From: Robertkochia sediminum
GTDB lineage: Bacteria > Bacteroidota > Bacteroidia > Flavobacteriales > Flavobacteriaceae
NCBI RefSeq assembly: GCF_016786255.1
Contig: NZ_JADMKT010000074.1
Span: 195,073-259,072 of the forward strand
Length of the DNA: 64,000 nt
Direction: 5' to 3'
Part shown: positions 19,153 through 26,836 of the stretch, piece after piece
How the letters are laid out: each line of letters begins with the position of its first letter
Position numbering within the stretch: position 1 is the first letter of the stretch
Notes under the pieces: generated by a model
The model's database searches: none
The model's input: the letters and a program-made list of their open reading frames with translations, nothing else
What the model was told of the DNA's origin: nothing
Translations under genes and position numbers: made by a program

Positions 19153-19703
19153 GCAAGGGGTTGAAGTTCCAGGGCTTTAAAATCGTATTTCGGGGTATAT
19201 GACTTTTCCAGAAAAGTCCTGTTCCAAAATTGTTTTCTAAACATGAATAGCGGATCCTGGATCATAAAGTAGGGAATAAAATGCCACCATTTAACCCCTT
19301 TCCGCTTGTAGAGATCGGCTACCTGATCTTGTATCCCAAGCTCTCTTGCGGCTTCCAGGGCAGCGTTGCGTTGACATTTTGAAGCAATATATAGGGTAGC
19401 GATCCTATCCCGATACCCGTGCTCGTAAAAAAGATCCTTTGCCCGTTTATAATTCTGGTATCGGGACCATCCATCCGCCATCACCAGGAATATATGGGTG
19501 AAGGCAAAGATCACACACCCAAATAGAAAGGCAGAGACCCACCAGCTGGCACCCTGCTCTAACGAATACTCATAAAGCTTGTAAAAAAACCAGGTTTCGA
19601 GAATGAAAAGGATAAGTGAATAATACAAAAGTTTCCCTACCCGAAAGTACGAAAGTACCGGGTGAGGCTGTTTTGGTATGGGATGTAGTAATCTGGAAGC
19701 CAA
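19149..19703 (-). CDS. Unrecognised two-span membrane protein, first gene of ABC operon
   Basis: A 184-residue protein I do not recognise. Two hydrophobic segments lie at about 24-46 and 55-77, followed by a basic cytoplasmic domain of about 105 residues with many Arg/Lys and aromatic residues (GVKWWHFIPYFMIQDPLFMF). The 4-bp stop/start overlap with the ABC ATPase gene indicates translational coupling, so it is probably an accessory subunit of that transporter. The start at 19703 is the only ATG that retains the proline-rich N-terminus; a start a few codons later is possible. Confidence 0.6.
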   Translation of the reverse strand: MASRLLHPIPKQPHPVLSYFRVGKLLYYSLILFILETWFFYKLYEYSLEQGASWWVSAFLFGCVIFAFTHIFLVMADGWSRYQNYKRAKDLFYEHGYRDRIATLYIASKCQRNAALEAARELGIQDQVADLYKRKGVKWWHFIPYFMIQDPLFMFRKQFWNRTFLEKSYTPKYDFKALELQPLA

Positions 19704-19768
19704 GGCTCGAGGAATTTTTATTTTGCTGGAACTTTCAAGTTAAGAATAAAAATCGTACCTCACCACAT

Positions 19769-20914
19769 TCAACCTTTATCGCGTTCTTTTTTTCGGACAT
19801 AAAACTTCCCGAGGTAGAATCCGGCGAAAAATGGAAATGCAAAAATGATGATCGCCAGGATGATGACGTAGAAGAGAATACTTCGTATGATCTTCCCCAA
19901 GTCATCCATAAGCGACTCTGTAAGTGTCACAGCATGACCTGCGATCGCCTCCCTTTCCCTGGCTACAATGGTATCAAGGGCTATGCGCTCCCGAAGTAAC
20001 ATACTATCGATCATCACCCGCTCCCGGGCCACAAACCTGTACGTACCGTTAAGAGCTGTATCGATACTCACAACAGTTTGCCGCATCTGATATTGGAGTC
20101 CGCGAAGGGCCACCTGGAAATCACCGGGTAACTTCTGGGCCGCTTTCACCAACCGGTCAAACCGCGCGTCAATGGCCTTCATCTGCTCTTTAATACTCAT
20201 CGTATCAAATCCTTTTTCAACCAGGTACAATTCAGTACCCCAACTCAGGTCCTTTACGGTTGCATCGGTGCTGTAGGACAGTCTACTTGAAAAATCGGAC
20301 ATTACCTCACTAAGGCTACCCACCGTCTGAACAGCAAGCGAATCCGGAACGTCTAAATGCTGAAAATAGGTTTCACGCATGCTTACCGGGGTGAAATCCA
20401 GATTGGAGATCGGATTCTGAACGGCGTAGGATTCTACGAACGCCTTAAGGTCTTCGTAATCTTTTGCAGCCATAACCCCTTTGGCCCTTCTGCTTATGTC
20501 ATTGACATTCTCTTCACTCACCGATAAAGCCAAAGGATATTGCGCCTTAAACACATCGGCAGCAGCCTGGGTTTGCATATAATTAGCTACCTGCTGTACA
20601 GCCAGCCAGGTATCGAGCAAACTCAGTTGGGGGGTGGTCTGAAAAGCGGTCTGACCAAAGCCCTGTACGGTGTTGATCTTCCAAAGATAGGCCGCCTTTT
20701 GGGTTTCAATATCCCGTGAAAGTCCGATGATACTATCGGCCATCTGCTCCACTTTTACCGCAGCAGCCTTGGCAAAGGCCTGCGTGGTCAATCGGGTATT
20801 GAGCTCCCGCTTTGAAAGCGGCTGCTGCTCACTTTCGATCTTTAACAGCGAACATGAAGAAAAGAGTACAGCGGTCAGAATAACAAGGAATACGTTTCTA
20901 TAAGAAGCAATCAT
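19769..20914 (-). CDS. Lipoprotein-like membrane protein with coiled-coil and C-terminal membrane segment
   Basis: A 381-residue protein of unknown function. The N-terminus has a signal sequence with a lipobox-like SSCS at about residues 19-22. A long helical region follows, rich in Ala, Gln and Glu and likely to form coiled coils. A strong membrane segment near the C-terminus (about 341-367, VIILAIIIFAFPFFAGFYLG) is followed by a short basic tail. If lipidated, the protein would be anchored at both ends with a periplasmic helical domain. It is 65 bp upstream of the ABC operon on the same strand and could be part of it, but the gap leaves this open. Confidence 0.6.
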   Translation of the reverse strand: MIASYRNVFLVILTAVLFSSCSLLKIESEQQPLSKRELNTRLTTQAFAKAAAVKVEQMADSIIGLSRDIETQKAAYLWKINTVQGFGQTAFQTTPQLSLLDTWLAVQQVANYMQTQAAADVFKAQYPLALSVSEENVNDISRRAKGVMAAKDYEDLKAFVESYAVQNPISNLDFTPVSMRETYFQHLDVPDSLAVQTVGSLSEVMSDFSSRLSYSTDATVKDLSWGTELYLVEKGFDTMSIKEQMKAIDARFDRLVKAAQKLPGDFQVALRGLQYQMRQTVVSIDTALNGTYRFVARERVMIDSMLLRERIALDTIVAREREAIAGHAVTLTESLMDDLGKIIRSILFYVIILAIIIFAFPFFAGFYLGKFYVRKKERDKG

Positions 20915-21109
20915 TAAAATACTGTTTGTCAGATTTTTAGCATCTATAAAATTAATGTAATTATTATTTTTTCCCGTGGCTTATTAGCTAATATTTATAC
21001 CGTTTACCGTAAATAAGTAGTTATATTCTCACTCTAAATGAAATGAAGTAAAGGTCCCTGTCCGTATGTTTATGCCTGCGAAGACCTCCCATCACTTTCA
21101 GTTATGGAC

Positions 21110-21145
21110 ATAAAAAACTGCCTGAAGCACAAGCTCCAGGCAGTT
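21110..21145 (-). terminator. Intrinsic terminator downstream of rimO
   Basis: AACTGCCTG...CAGGCAGTT (21116-21124 / 21137-21145) forms a stem with an inner AGC/GCT pairing. On the minus strand it is followed by TTTTTT. The rest of the 253-bp gap before the 381-residue gene holds nothing else recognisable. Confidence 0.75.
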
Positions 21146-21167
21146 CCTGCAATCTTTTCTTATGGGC

Positions 21168-22484
21168 TTACGCCTCTTGAGAGGTAAGCGGCTTTCCATA
21201 CAGATCAAAGTCCCCTGCATCGAGGATCTCTACCTCGGTAAAGTCACCGATCTTCACATAGTATTTTGACGCATCGATAAGCACTTCATTATCAACATCC
21301 GGAGAGTCGAATTCTGTTCTTCCCACAAAGTAGTTTCCTTCTTTACGGTCGATGATACAACGATAGGTCTTACCTACTTTTTCCTGGTTCAGCTCCCAGG
21401 AGATCTGAGACTGAATATCCATGATCTCTGAGGCGCGCTGTTGCTTCACCTCCTCCGGGACATCATCTTCAAGGGTATAGGCATGGGTATTCTCTTCATG
21501 ACTATAGGTAAAGCAACCTAAACGCTCAAAGCGCATTTCTTTAACCCACTCCTTAAGAATATTGAAATCTTCCTCGGTCTCTCCGGGGTACCCAACAATA
21601 AGTGTTGTTCGGATAGCCATTCCGGGGACGGCTGTGCGGAAGTCTTTCAATAATTGGGTGGTCTTATCATAGGTGGTTCCTCTGCGCATAGACTTCAGTA
21701 TCTTATCTGATATGTGCTGCAGTGGGATGTCGATATAGTTACACACCTTCTTCTCTTCTCTGATCACCTGGAGCACATCCTTGGGGAATCCTGTCGGGAA
21801 GGCATAATGCAAACGAATCCATTCGATCCCTTCGACCTTCACCAATTCCTTAAGCAGATCTGCGAGGGCTCTTTTCTTATACAGGTCGAGTCCGTAATAA
21901 GTAAGATCCTGTGCAATAAGAATAAGTTCTTTCACCCCATTAGCGGCGAGGTTAGAAGCTTCGGTCACCAGGTTTTCGATCGGGGTCGACTTATGCTTTC
22001 CTCGCATCAGCGGAATGGCGCAGAAGCTACACGGACGATCACAACCTTCGGCGATCTTGAGGTAGGCATAATTTTTTGGCGTTGTAGTTAAACGCTCTCC
22101 GATAAGTTCGTGCTTGTAATCGGCGCCCAATGCTTTGAGAAGTTGCGGCAGGTCGGAAGTACCAAAGTATTGATCAACATCCGGGATCTCCTTTTCGAGG
22201 TCCGGCTTATAGCGCTCACTAAGACACCCGGTCACAAAAACCTTATCTACATCTCCATCTTCCTTTTTATTGAGGTATTCGAGAATGGTGTTCACACTTT
22301 CTTCCTTGGCATTATTGATAAAGCCACAGGTATTGATCACTACGATATTACCCTCTTCTTCATGTGCAACATCCTTACCACTGGCTTTGAGCTGCCCCAT
22401 TAACACCTCACTATCGTAGACATTCTTGGAACACCCAAGGGTAACCACATTGATCTTATTCTTTTTCAATGACCTCGTTCTCAT
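21168..22484 (-). CDS. rimO: Ribosomal protein S12 methylthiotransferase RimO
   Basis: RimO is a radical SAM enzyme with two iron-sulfur clusters that adds a methylthio group to an aspartate of ribosomal protein S12. The 438-residue product has the N-terminal UPF0004 domain with its cluster cysteines (TLGCSKN, NTCGFI, TGCLSE), the radical SAM motif CDRPCSFC, and a C-terminal TRAM domain (about 365-430). The longer frame starts at a TTG at 22508 that overlaps a TAATTTTG promoter-like element (22506-22513); the ATG at 22484 (MRTRSLKKNKINVVTLGC) is the credible start. In Bacteroidota rimO normally follows ftsY directly; here about 17 kb separates them. Confidence 0.95.
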   Translation of the reverse strand: MRTRSLKKNKINVVTLGCSKNVYDSEVLMGQLKASGKDVAHEEEGNIVVINTCGFINNAKEESVNTILEYLNKKEDGDVDKVFVTGCLSERYKPDLEKEIPDVDQYFGTSDLPQLLKALGADYKHELIGERLTTTPKNYAYLKIAEGCDRPCSFCAIPLMRGKHKSTPIENLVTEASNLAANGVKELILIAQDLTYYGLDLYKKRALADLLKELVKVEGIEWIRLHYAFPTGFPKDVLQVIREEKKVCNYIDIPLQHISDKILKSMRRGTTYDKTTQLLKDFRTAVPGMAIRTTLIVGYPGETEEDFNILKEWVKEMRFERLGCFTYSHEENTHAYTLEDDVPEEVKQQRASEIMDIQSQISWELNQEKVGKTYRCIIDRKEGNYFVGRTEFDSPDVDNEVLIDASKYYVKIGDFTEVEILDAGDFDLYGKPLTSQEA

Positions 22485-22505
22485 ACCTTTATTTTTTTCA
22501 GACGG

Positions 22506-22513
22506 CAAAATTA
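22506..22513 (-). promoter_or_regulatory. Candidate -7 element of rimO
   Basis: TAATTTTG on the coding strand matches the TAnnTTTG consensus and lies 22 bp upstream of the rimO ATG. No TTG is found at the usual upstream distance, so this is weak. If real, rimO now has its own promoter despite its usual co-transcription with ftsY. Confidence 0.25.
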
Positions 22514-22578
22514 CGACAAGAAGCTGTATTTCACGAGTATTTGAAGTTAAAAATGAGTTGGGGTAGAGTGAATAGTTA

Positions 22579-22657
22579 GTAGGGAGTAGGGAGTGGAGAG
22601 GGGATGATCGATTATAGATGATGGATTGTGGATTGTGGATTATGGATGATTGATGAT
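22579..22657. repeat. Heptamer tandem repeats at the rimO-side edge of the accessory block
   Basis: Two copies of GTAGGGA (22579-22592) are followed by other short repeats, including GGATTGT, GGATTGT, GGATTAT in series (22623-22643) and degenerate GGATGAT/TGATGAT. All have a 7-bp period. The same GTAGGGA/GTAGTGA units recur at 36055-36068 and 39164-39268. No gene is present between rimO and the small membrane protein gene. Confidence 0.7.
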
Positions 22658-22719
22658 GAATTGGCGATCATTGAATTTTCATTTCCTTATAACTTCGTAA
22701 CCTTATAACCCGGTAACCT

Positions 22720-22995
22720 TCACCACCACCCCTGCAGCCAGACCACAAGTTCCGATTCATAGTAGCGCAGGGCGCTTACCGCTATAATTCCGAAAACGGC
22801 GAAAGCCCAGTTCTGACGTTCTTTCTTTAATAGGTAAAAGGCGATAAAGGCAATAATAAAAAGGGCCGCTCCCAAGATCATATGTCCCTTGGCGTATGGA
22901 TTACCCTGTATTGCGGCGAAGGTCTTAACACCAAAATAAAAGGCACAGTAATAGCCAATGATCTTGGTGATAATATTCAGATTTCTTTCAGACAT
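22720..22995 (-). CDS. Small three-span hypothetical membrane protein
   Basis: A 91-residue protein with three hydrophobic segments at about 10-28, 38-56 and 62-78, no signal peptide and a Trp-rich end (VVWLQGWW). I do not recognise the family. It starts 5 bp after the amidase gene ends on the same strand (amidase stop at 23001), so it is probably translated from the same mRNA. No catalytic or binding motif is visible. Confidence 0.55.
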   Translation of the reverse strand: MSERNLNIITKIIGYYCAFYFGVKTFAAIQGNPYAKGHMILGAALFIIAFIAFYLLKKERQNWAFAVFGIIAVSALRYYESELVVWLQGWW

Positions 22996-23000
22996 AACTT

Positions 23001-24653
23001 TTAATTATAATTCTTCGGTATTTTTCTGGCCTGCAATTCCTTTTCTACAGCGTATCCCAATTGTAACAATTCAGGTTCCGTATATGGCAGTCCGATGAGG
23101 GTGAGTCCCACGGGTTCTCCCGATTCACGATACCCCATAGGCATGCAGAGTGCCGGGTATTTTGCCAGGGCGGCATAGGCGGCAGAATAATTGTTGATCG
23201 ACAGGAAGGCGTCAACACCTGCTTCTTTAAGTGCCGGATCAAAGAACTCCTGCCCTGCAATTCGCAGCCTGTCCTTTATGGCCTGGACCTCATCGGTGGT
23301 GGTACTGTCTTTCAATATGCCCTCGAACAATCCTTGTCCGTAAGGCATTCGCACCAGGCTATCGGCCAGGTTAAAATCCACCACATCGGCTACACCCCTT
23401 ACCGTGATGTTTTTAGAAGCCTGCGTGTTGAGGTATACGGGAAGGTCGTATTTCATATCGATATTTAGCAAGGTTAAAAAGCCGTTGAGACCATTCCCCT
23501 CCTGCTCCTCAAACACCACGATCTCGACACCTGCACGCTTCAGGCGACCTACGGTTTGCGCATAGAGGGAATCGCTGTTCACGAAAGGTTCATATACCCC
23601 CAATCGCATTCCCTTTAGCGAGAGGCTATCCAAACCATCCATAAAGCTCATCTCCCGCTTCATGGAGGCCGCATCGTCCGGATCTTCTCCGAACATGGCG
23701 TCCATCAGTATGGCATTATCTACAATACTTCTGGTCATAGGTCCGGGAGTATCCAGGGTACCTGAGATTGGGACGATCCCTGTTCTTCCCAGCACACCAA
23801 CAGTGGGTTTTAATCCGGTTACTGAATTTTGCCCGGAAGGCGACAAGATAGAACCGGCAGTTTCTGTACCTACTGCGGCTACAGCGTAGTTAGCGGCTAT
23901 GGCCACGCCGCTTCCGGAACTTGAACCTCCGGTTTCAAACTGCCGTGGCCCATACGGATTCAGGGTTTGTCCGCCAATAGCCGAATACCCTACCGGGCAG
24001 CCCTGACAGAAATAATAAGCCCACTCACTGAGGTTGGCCTTCCCGAGGATAAGCGCTCCGTGTTCTTTGAGCTTTTTAGTGATAAAAGCGTCATCGGCGC
24101 GATTATCCAGAAGGGCTACAGCCCCTGCCGTAGTAGGCATTTCGGAAGTTCCAATATTGTCCTTTAAAAGGATCGGCATACCAAAGACCGGATGGAGTTC
24201 TTCCTGCCCTTTTATTCTTATCTTATCGGCCTCCTCGGCCTGTTGCAGGATCACCGGATTAATGGCTATAATGGTATTCAATGCCGTTTCCGGGCGACTT
24301 TCGTATTCCCGCATCCTCCAGATATAGAACAAGCACAGATCTTTATAGGTAAAGGCATTGTTCGCTACCGCTTCTTGCAGTTCCGGAATGTTTTTTTCCA
24401 GGACGAGCGGCTTCATTTCATGGTAGCGTTCTTCCCCAAAGGCTTTAAGAGCGGCAGAAAAAGGCGCAAACATATACTCACGTTCTACACGAGAGCTAAT
24501 GAGTTTAAAACGCATCCTGGGATTCTCATGGTCTTGCTGAGCATCGATCAATGCTGCCTCATCGTAGGCTACAGCCACTGCCTCCTGTTGGGGTTCCTGC
24601 TTACAGCTGCTGACCAAGGCTAGTAAAAATATTGTGAGTAAAGTAGTACGCAT
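23001..24653 (-). CDS. Amidase-signature lipoprotein
   Basis: A 550-residue member of the amidase signature family, which hydrolyses C-N amide bonds with a Ser-cisSer-Lys triad. Numbering from the first in-frame Met at 24662, the triad is Lys167 (GMPILLKDNIG), cis-Ser247 (GGSSSGSG) and the nucleophile Ser271 (GTETAGSI), all intact. The N-terminus is a lipoprotein signal with lipobox LVSSC, so this is a periplasmic lipid-anchored amidase rather than the GatA subunit of the tRNA amidotransferase. The second Met at 24653 gives the better signal sequence; the first, three codons earlier, is possible. The substrate is unknown, though the neighbouring MurQ makes a cell-wall link conceivable. Confidence 0.9.
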   Translation of the reverse strand: MRTTLLTIFLLALVSSCKQEPQQEAVAVAYDEAALIDAQQDHENPRMRFKLISSRVEREYMFAPFSAALKAFGEERYHEMKPLVLEKNIPELQEAVANNAFTYKDLCLFYIWRMREYESRPETALNTIIAINPVILQQAEEADKIRIKGQEELHPVFGMPILLKDNIGTSEMPTTAGAVALLDNRADDAFITKKLKEHGALILGKANLSEWAYYFCQGCPVGYSAIGGQTLNPYGPRQFETGGSSSGSGVAIAANYAVAAVGTETAGSILSPSGQNSVTGLKPTVGVLGRTGIVPISGTLDTPGPMTRSIVDNAILMDAMFGEDPDDAASMKREMSFMDGLDSLSLKGMRLGVYEPFVNSDSLYAQTVGRLKRAGVEIVVFEEQEGNGLNGFLTLLNIDMKYDLPVYLNTQASKNITVRGVADVVDFNLADSLVRMPYGQGLFEGILKDSTTTDEVQAIKDRLRIAGQEFFDPALKEAGVDAFLSINNYSAAYAALAKYPALCMPMGYRESGEPVGLTLIGLPYTEPELLQLGYAVEKELQARKIPKNYN

Positions 24654-24662
24654 ACAGTTCAT

Positions 24663-24971
24663 TTTACTTCAAATATAAAGAAAGGAATGTAGCAACTAAA
24701 AGGACGCAGACGACAGGAAAAAAAAACGGGTATGTGGAATTGCCACCTCGAGTGATTGCGGAGCAATTGTATCGAGAGGTAGGGTTACAGTGATGCCCAC
24801 CTTCGCTAAAGCTATGGTGGATGATACAGTGATGCAGAAAATACAAATTATTCGTTTTCACTACCCGCCAACCGGACTTCCTAGTTAGGGTTACAGGGCT
24901 GCAAGGAGACAATAATCCATCTCCCTTGTCACCCTTGCCACCCTTGTTACTCTGTTACCATTATACAGTTA
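24663..24971. repeat. Intergenic region with two REP-like inverted repeats
   Basis: No gene is credible here. Two imperfect palindromes are visible. The first, at 24745-24780, pairs ACCTCGA with TCGAGAGGT and ATTGC with GCAAT. The second, at 24797-24820, is CCACC...GGTGG with AGC/GCT inside. The second is flanked by the direct repeat ACAGTGATGC (24787-24796 and 24826-24835). The 3' part (24920-24970) is rich in CCCTTG/CACCCTTG short repeats. These look like dispersed intergenic elements. Confidence 0.5.
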
Positions 24972-25790
24972 TCAAACCCCCCGATTTTCCCTAAGTACGG
25001 CAATGGCTTTCTTCACAGAACCGAATTTCTTGAGGTAGGCAGATGCAGTTTCCTCATCAACCCCCTGATCTTCTACGATAAATCGAATCCCGCGATCTAC
25101 GAGCTTATTATTATTGAGCTGCATATTCACCATCTTGTTTCCTTCCACCCTGCCGATGCGGATCATCAGGGCGGTACTGATCATATTGAGCACCAACTTC
25201 TGAGAGGTTCCGCTCTTCATACGGGTACTTCCGGTGACAAATTCCGGACCTACATTGATCTCGATCGGGATCTCTGCTTCCACAGCCAAAGGCGATCCCG
25301 GATTATTGGTGATCCCGGCGGTGAGAATGCCGTGTTCTTTGGCAGCTTTGACCCCACCTAAAACATAGGGCGTAGTACCTGAAGCAGCGATCCCTACCAC
25401 CACGTCTTTTGTATTGATATCGTATTCCAGCAGATCTTCCCAGGCCTGCTCAGTATCATCCTCAGCAAACTCCACCGCCTTACGAATGGCACCATCCCCT
25501 CCGGCTATGAGTCCGATGACCCGATCAAAAGGCATCCCATACGTAGGCGGGATCTCAGAAGCATCCAGGATACCCAGTCGGCCACTGGTTCCCGCCCCTA
25601 TATAAAATAAGCGTCCTCCATCCAGAAAGCGTTTCGTGAGCTCATCGACTAAAATACTTACCTGAGGGATCACCTTCTCTACGGCAAGGGCAACCTTCTT
25701 ATCTTCATTATTCATATGGGTAAGGATCTCTTTCGACGACATGTCCTCCAGATTGTCGTATAGGGATGATTGTTCCGTGATCTTAGTCAT
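24972..25790 (-). CDS. murQ: N-acetylmuramic acid 6-phosphate etherase
   Basis: MurQ cleaves the lactyl ether of MurNAc-6-phosphate to give GlcNAc-6-phosphate and lactate, a cytoplasmic step in cell-wall recycling. The 272-residue protein has the SIS fold with the sugar-phosphate site LFYIGAGTSGRLGILDASE and the second motif GIAASGTTPYVLGG; EFVTGSTRMKSGTSQKLVLNMIST is the family signature. The catalytic Glu (DASEIPPTYG) is present. It is somewhat shorter than the E. coli enzyme, as is usual in this phylum. It is monocistronic, between the amidase and the divergent parvulin operon. Confidence 0.95.
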   Translation of the reverse strand: MTKITEQSSLYDNLEDMSSKEILTHMNNEDKKVALAVEKVIPQVSILVDELTKRFLDGGRLFYIGAGTSGRLGILDASEIPPTYGMPFDRVIGLIAGGDGAIRKAVEFAEDDTEQAWEDLLEYDINTKDVVVGIAASGTTPYVLGGVKAAKEHGILTAGITNNPGSPLAVEAEIPIEINVGPEFVTGSTRMKSGTSQKLVLNMISTALMIRIGRVEGNKMVNMQLNNNKLVDRGIRFIVEDQGVDEETASAYLKKFGSVKKAIAVLRENRGV

Positions 25791-25984
25791 TACTTCTCTG
25801 ATTCCTGGTTAATGTATTTTTCGCTGCAGTACGTCTTACTGTCCACCCGTAGATTAGGCTTGTCTGATTCCTGCATGGTAAAGGTACGAACCCCCGGTAA
25901 CAATTTACCCCTCTATTTTTCCGCTCATCTAAAATAGATCTACAACCCCCTATTTTTCAATATCTTAAATGAAATTTCTTATAC

Positions 25985-26836
25985 ATGCGTAAGATTATTA
26001 AACACCCGGTATTCCAGATCTTATGTTTCGGAGTGCTTTTAGGCACAACCCTGCTGTTGATCTATGGTCCACGGCAGCCGGAACTTCAAGATCGGAAGGT
26101 CGTTATTGACGATGCCGACCTGGCACATATGGTCGCCGGATGGCAGCGCACCTGGAAGCGCATGCCCACAAGGGAGGAACTTCAGGGGATCATGAATTCC
26201 TATGTTCAGGATGAGGTGGTGTACCGGGAGGCCCTGAACCAAGGGATGGACCGGAACAATGCCACCGTAAAACGGGCCCTGATCTCCCAGATGGATATGC
26301 TGGCCGAAGGACAGGGAAGTGAACGCGATATCAGTGAAGAAGCTATCAAAGCGTATTACGATCTCCGCAAGGAACAGTTCGTAGCGCCTGCATTGTTAAA
26401 ATTCCACCAGGTATACCTTAAAGACGAAAAAGACAGCACCGCCATGACTGCCCTGGTTTCAAAGTGGAACCGGGAAGGTTTGTCTCCCGAAGAAGGCTTA
26501 AAAAAGGCCTCCCCTTCCCTGCTGCTGCCGCGGATTAACCTGCAAACCACCGATGTTATCGACCGTGAGTTCGGAAATGGTTTCGCAGCCGCCCTTTCAA
26601 AACTTCCGGTTCGACAATGGTCGGGCCCGGTACGCTCAGGATTTGGATATCACCTCATCTATCTCGACTCCCTCATTCCTGCAGCGCCTCTACCTCTTGA
26701 AAATGTGAAGAACGAGATCGCCAATATGTTGCAGTACGAAGAAAAACAAGCGGCAAAAGAACAATTCTACACAGAACTCCTTCAGCAATATGAAATTATC
26801 TACCAGGGTATGGCTAAAGACCTGATCGATGAATAA
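25985..26836 (+). CDS. Membrane-anchored parvulin-type peptidyl-prolyl isomerase
   Basis: A 283-residue protein with an N-terminal signal anchor (about residues 9-29), a SurA-like helical region (MPTREELQGIMNSYVQDEVVYREAL) and one parvulin domain from about residue 130 to 232. The domain has the family pattern FHQVYL...FGNGFAAALSKL...WSGPVRSGFGYHLIYLDS. It should catalyse prolyl isomerisation or chaperone proteins on the outer face of the inner membrane. It is the first gene of a five-gene plus-strand operon: its stop overlaps the start of the HupE/UreJ-like gene by 8 bp. The tight coupling suggests a dedicated folding factor for the proteins encoded next, rather than general periplasmic quality control. 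Confidence 0.85.
   Translation: MRKIIKHPVFQILCFGVLLGTTLLLIYGPRQPELQDRKVVIDDADLAHMVAGWQRTWKRMPTREELQGIMNSYVQDEVVYREALNQGMDRNNATVKRALISQMDMLAEGQGSERDISEEAIKAYYDLRKEQFVAPALLKFHQVYLKDEKDSTAMTALVSKWNREGLSPEEGLKKASPSLLLPRINLQTTDVIDREFGNGFAAALSKLPVRQWSGPVRSGFGYHLIYLDSLIPAAPLPLENVKNEIANMLQYEEKQAAKEQFYTELLQQYEIIYQGMAKDLIDE

Noticed and set aside
24664..24912. 82-residue open frame between amidase and murQ
   Set aside because: Covers REP-like palindromes, with no family resemblance.
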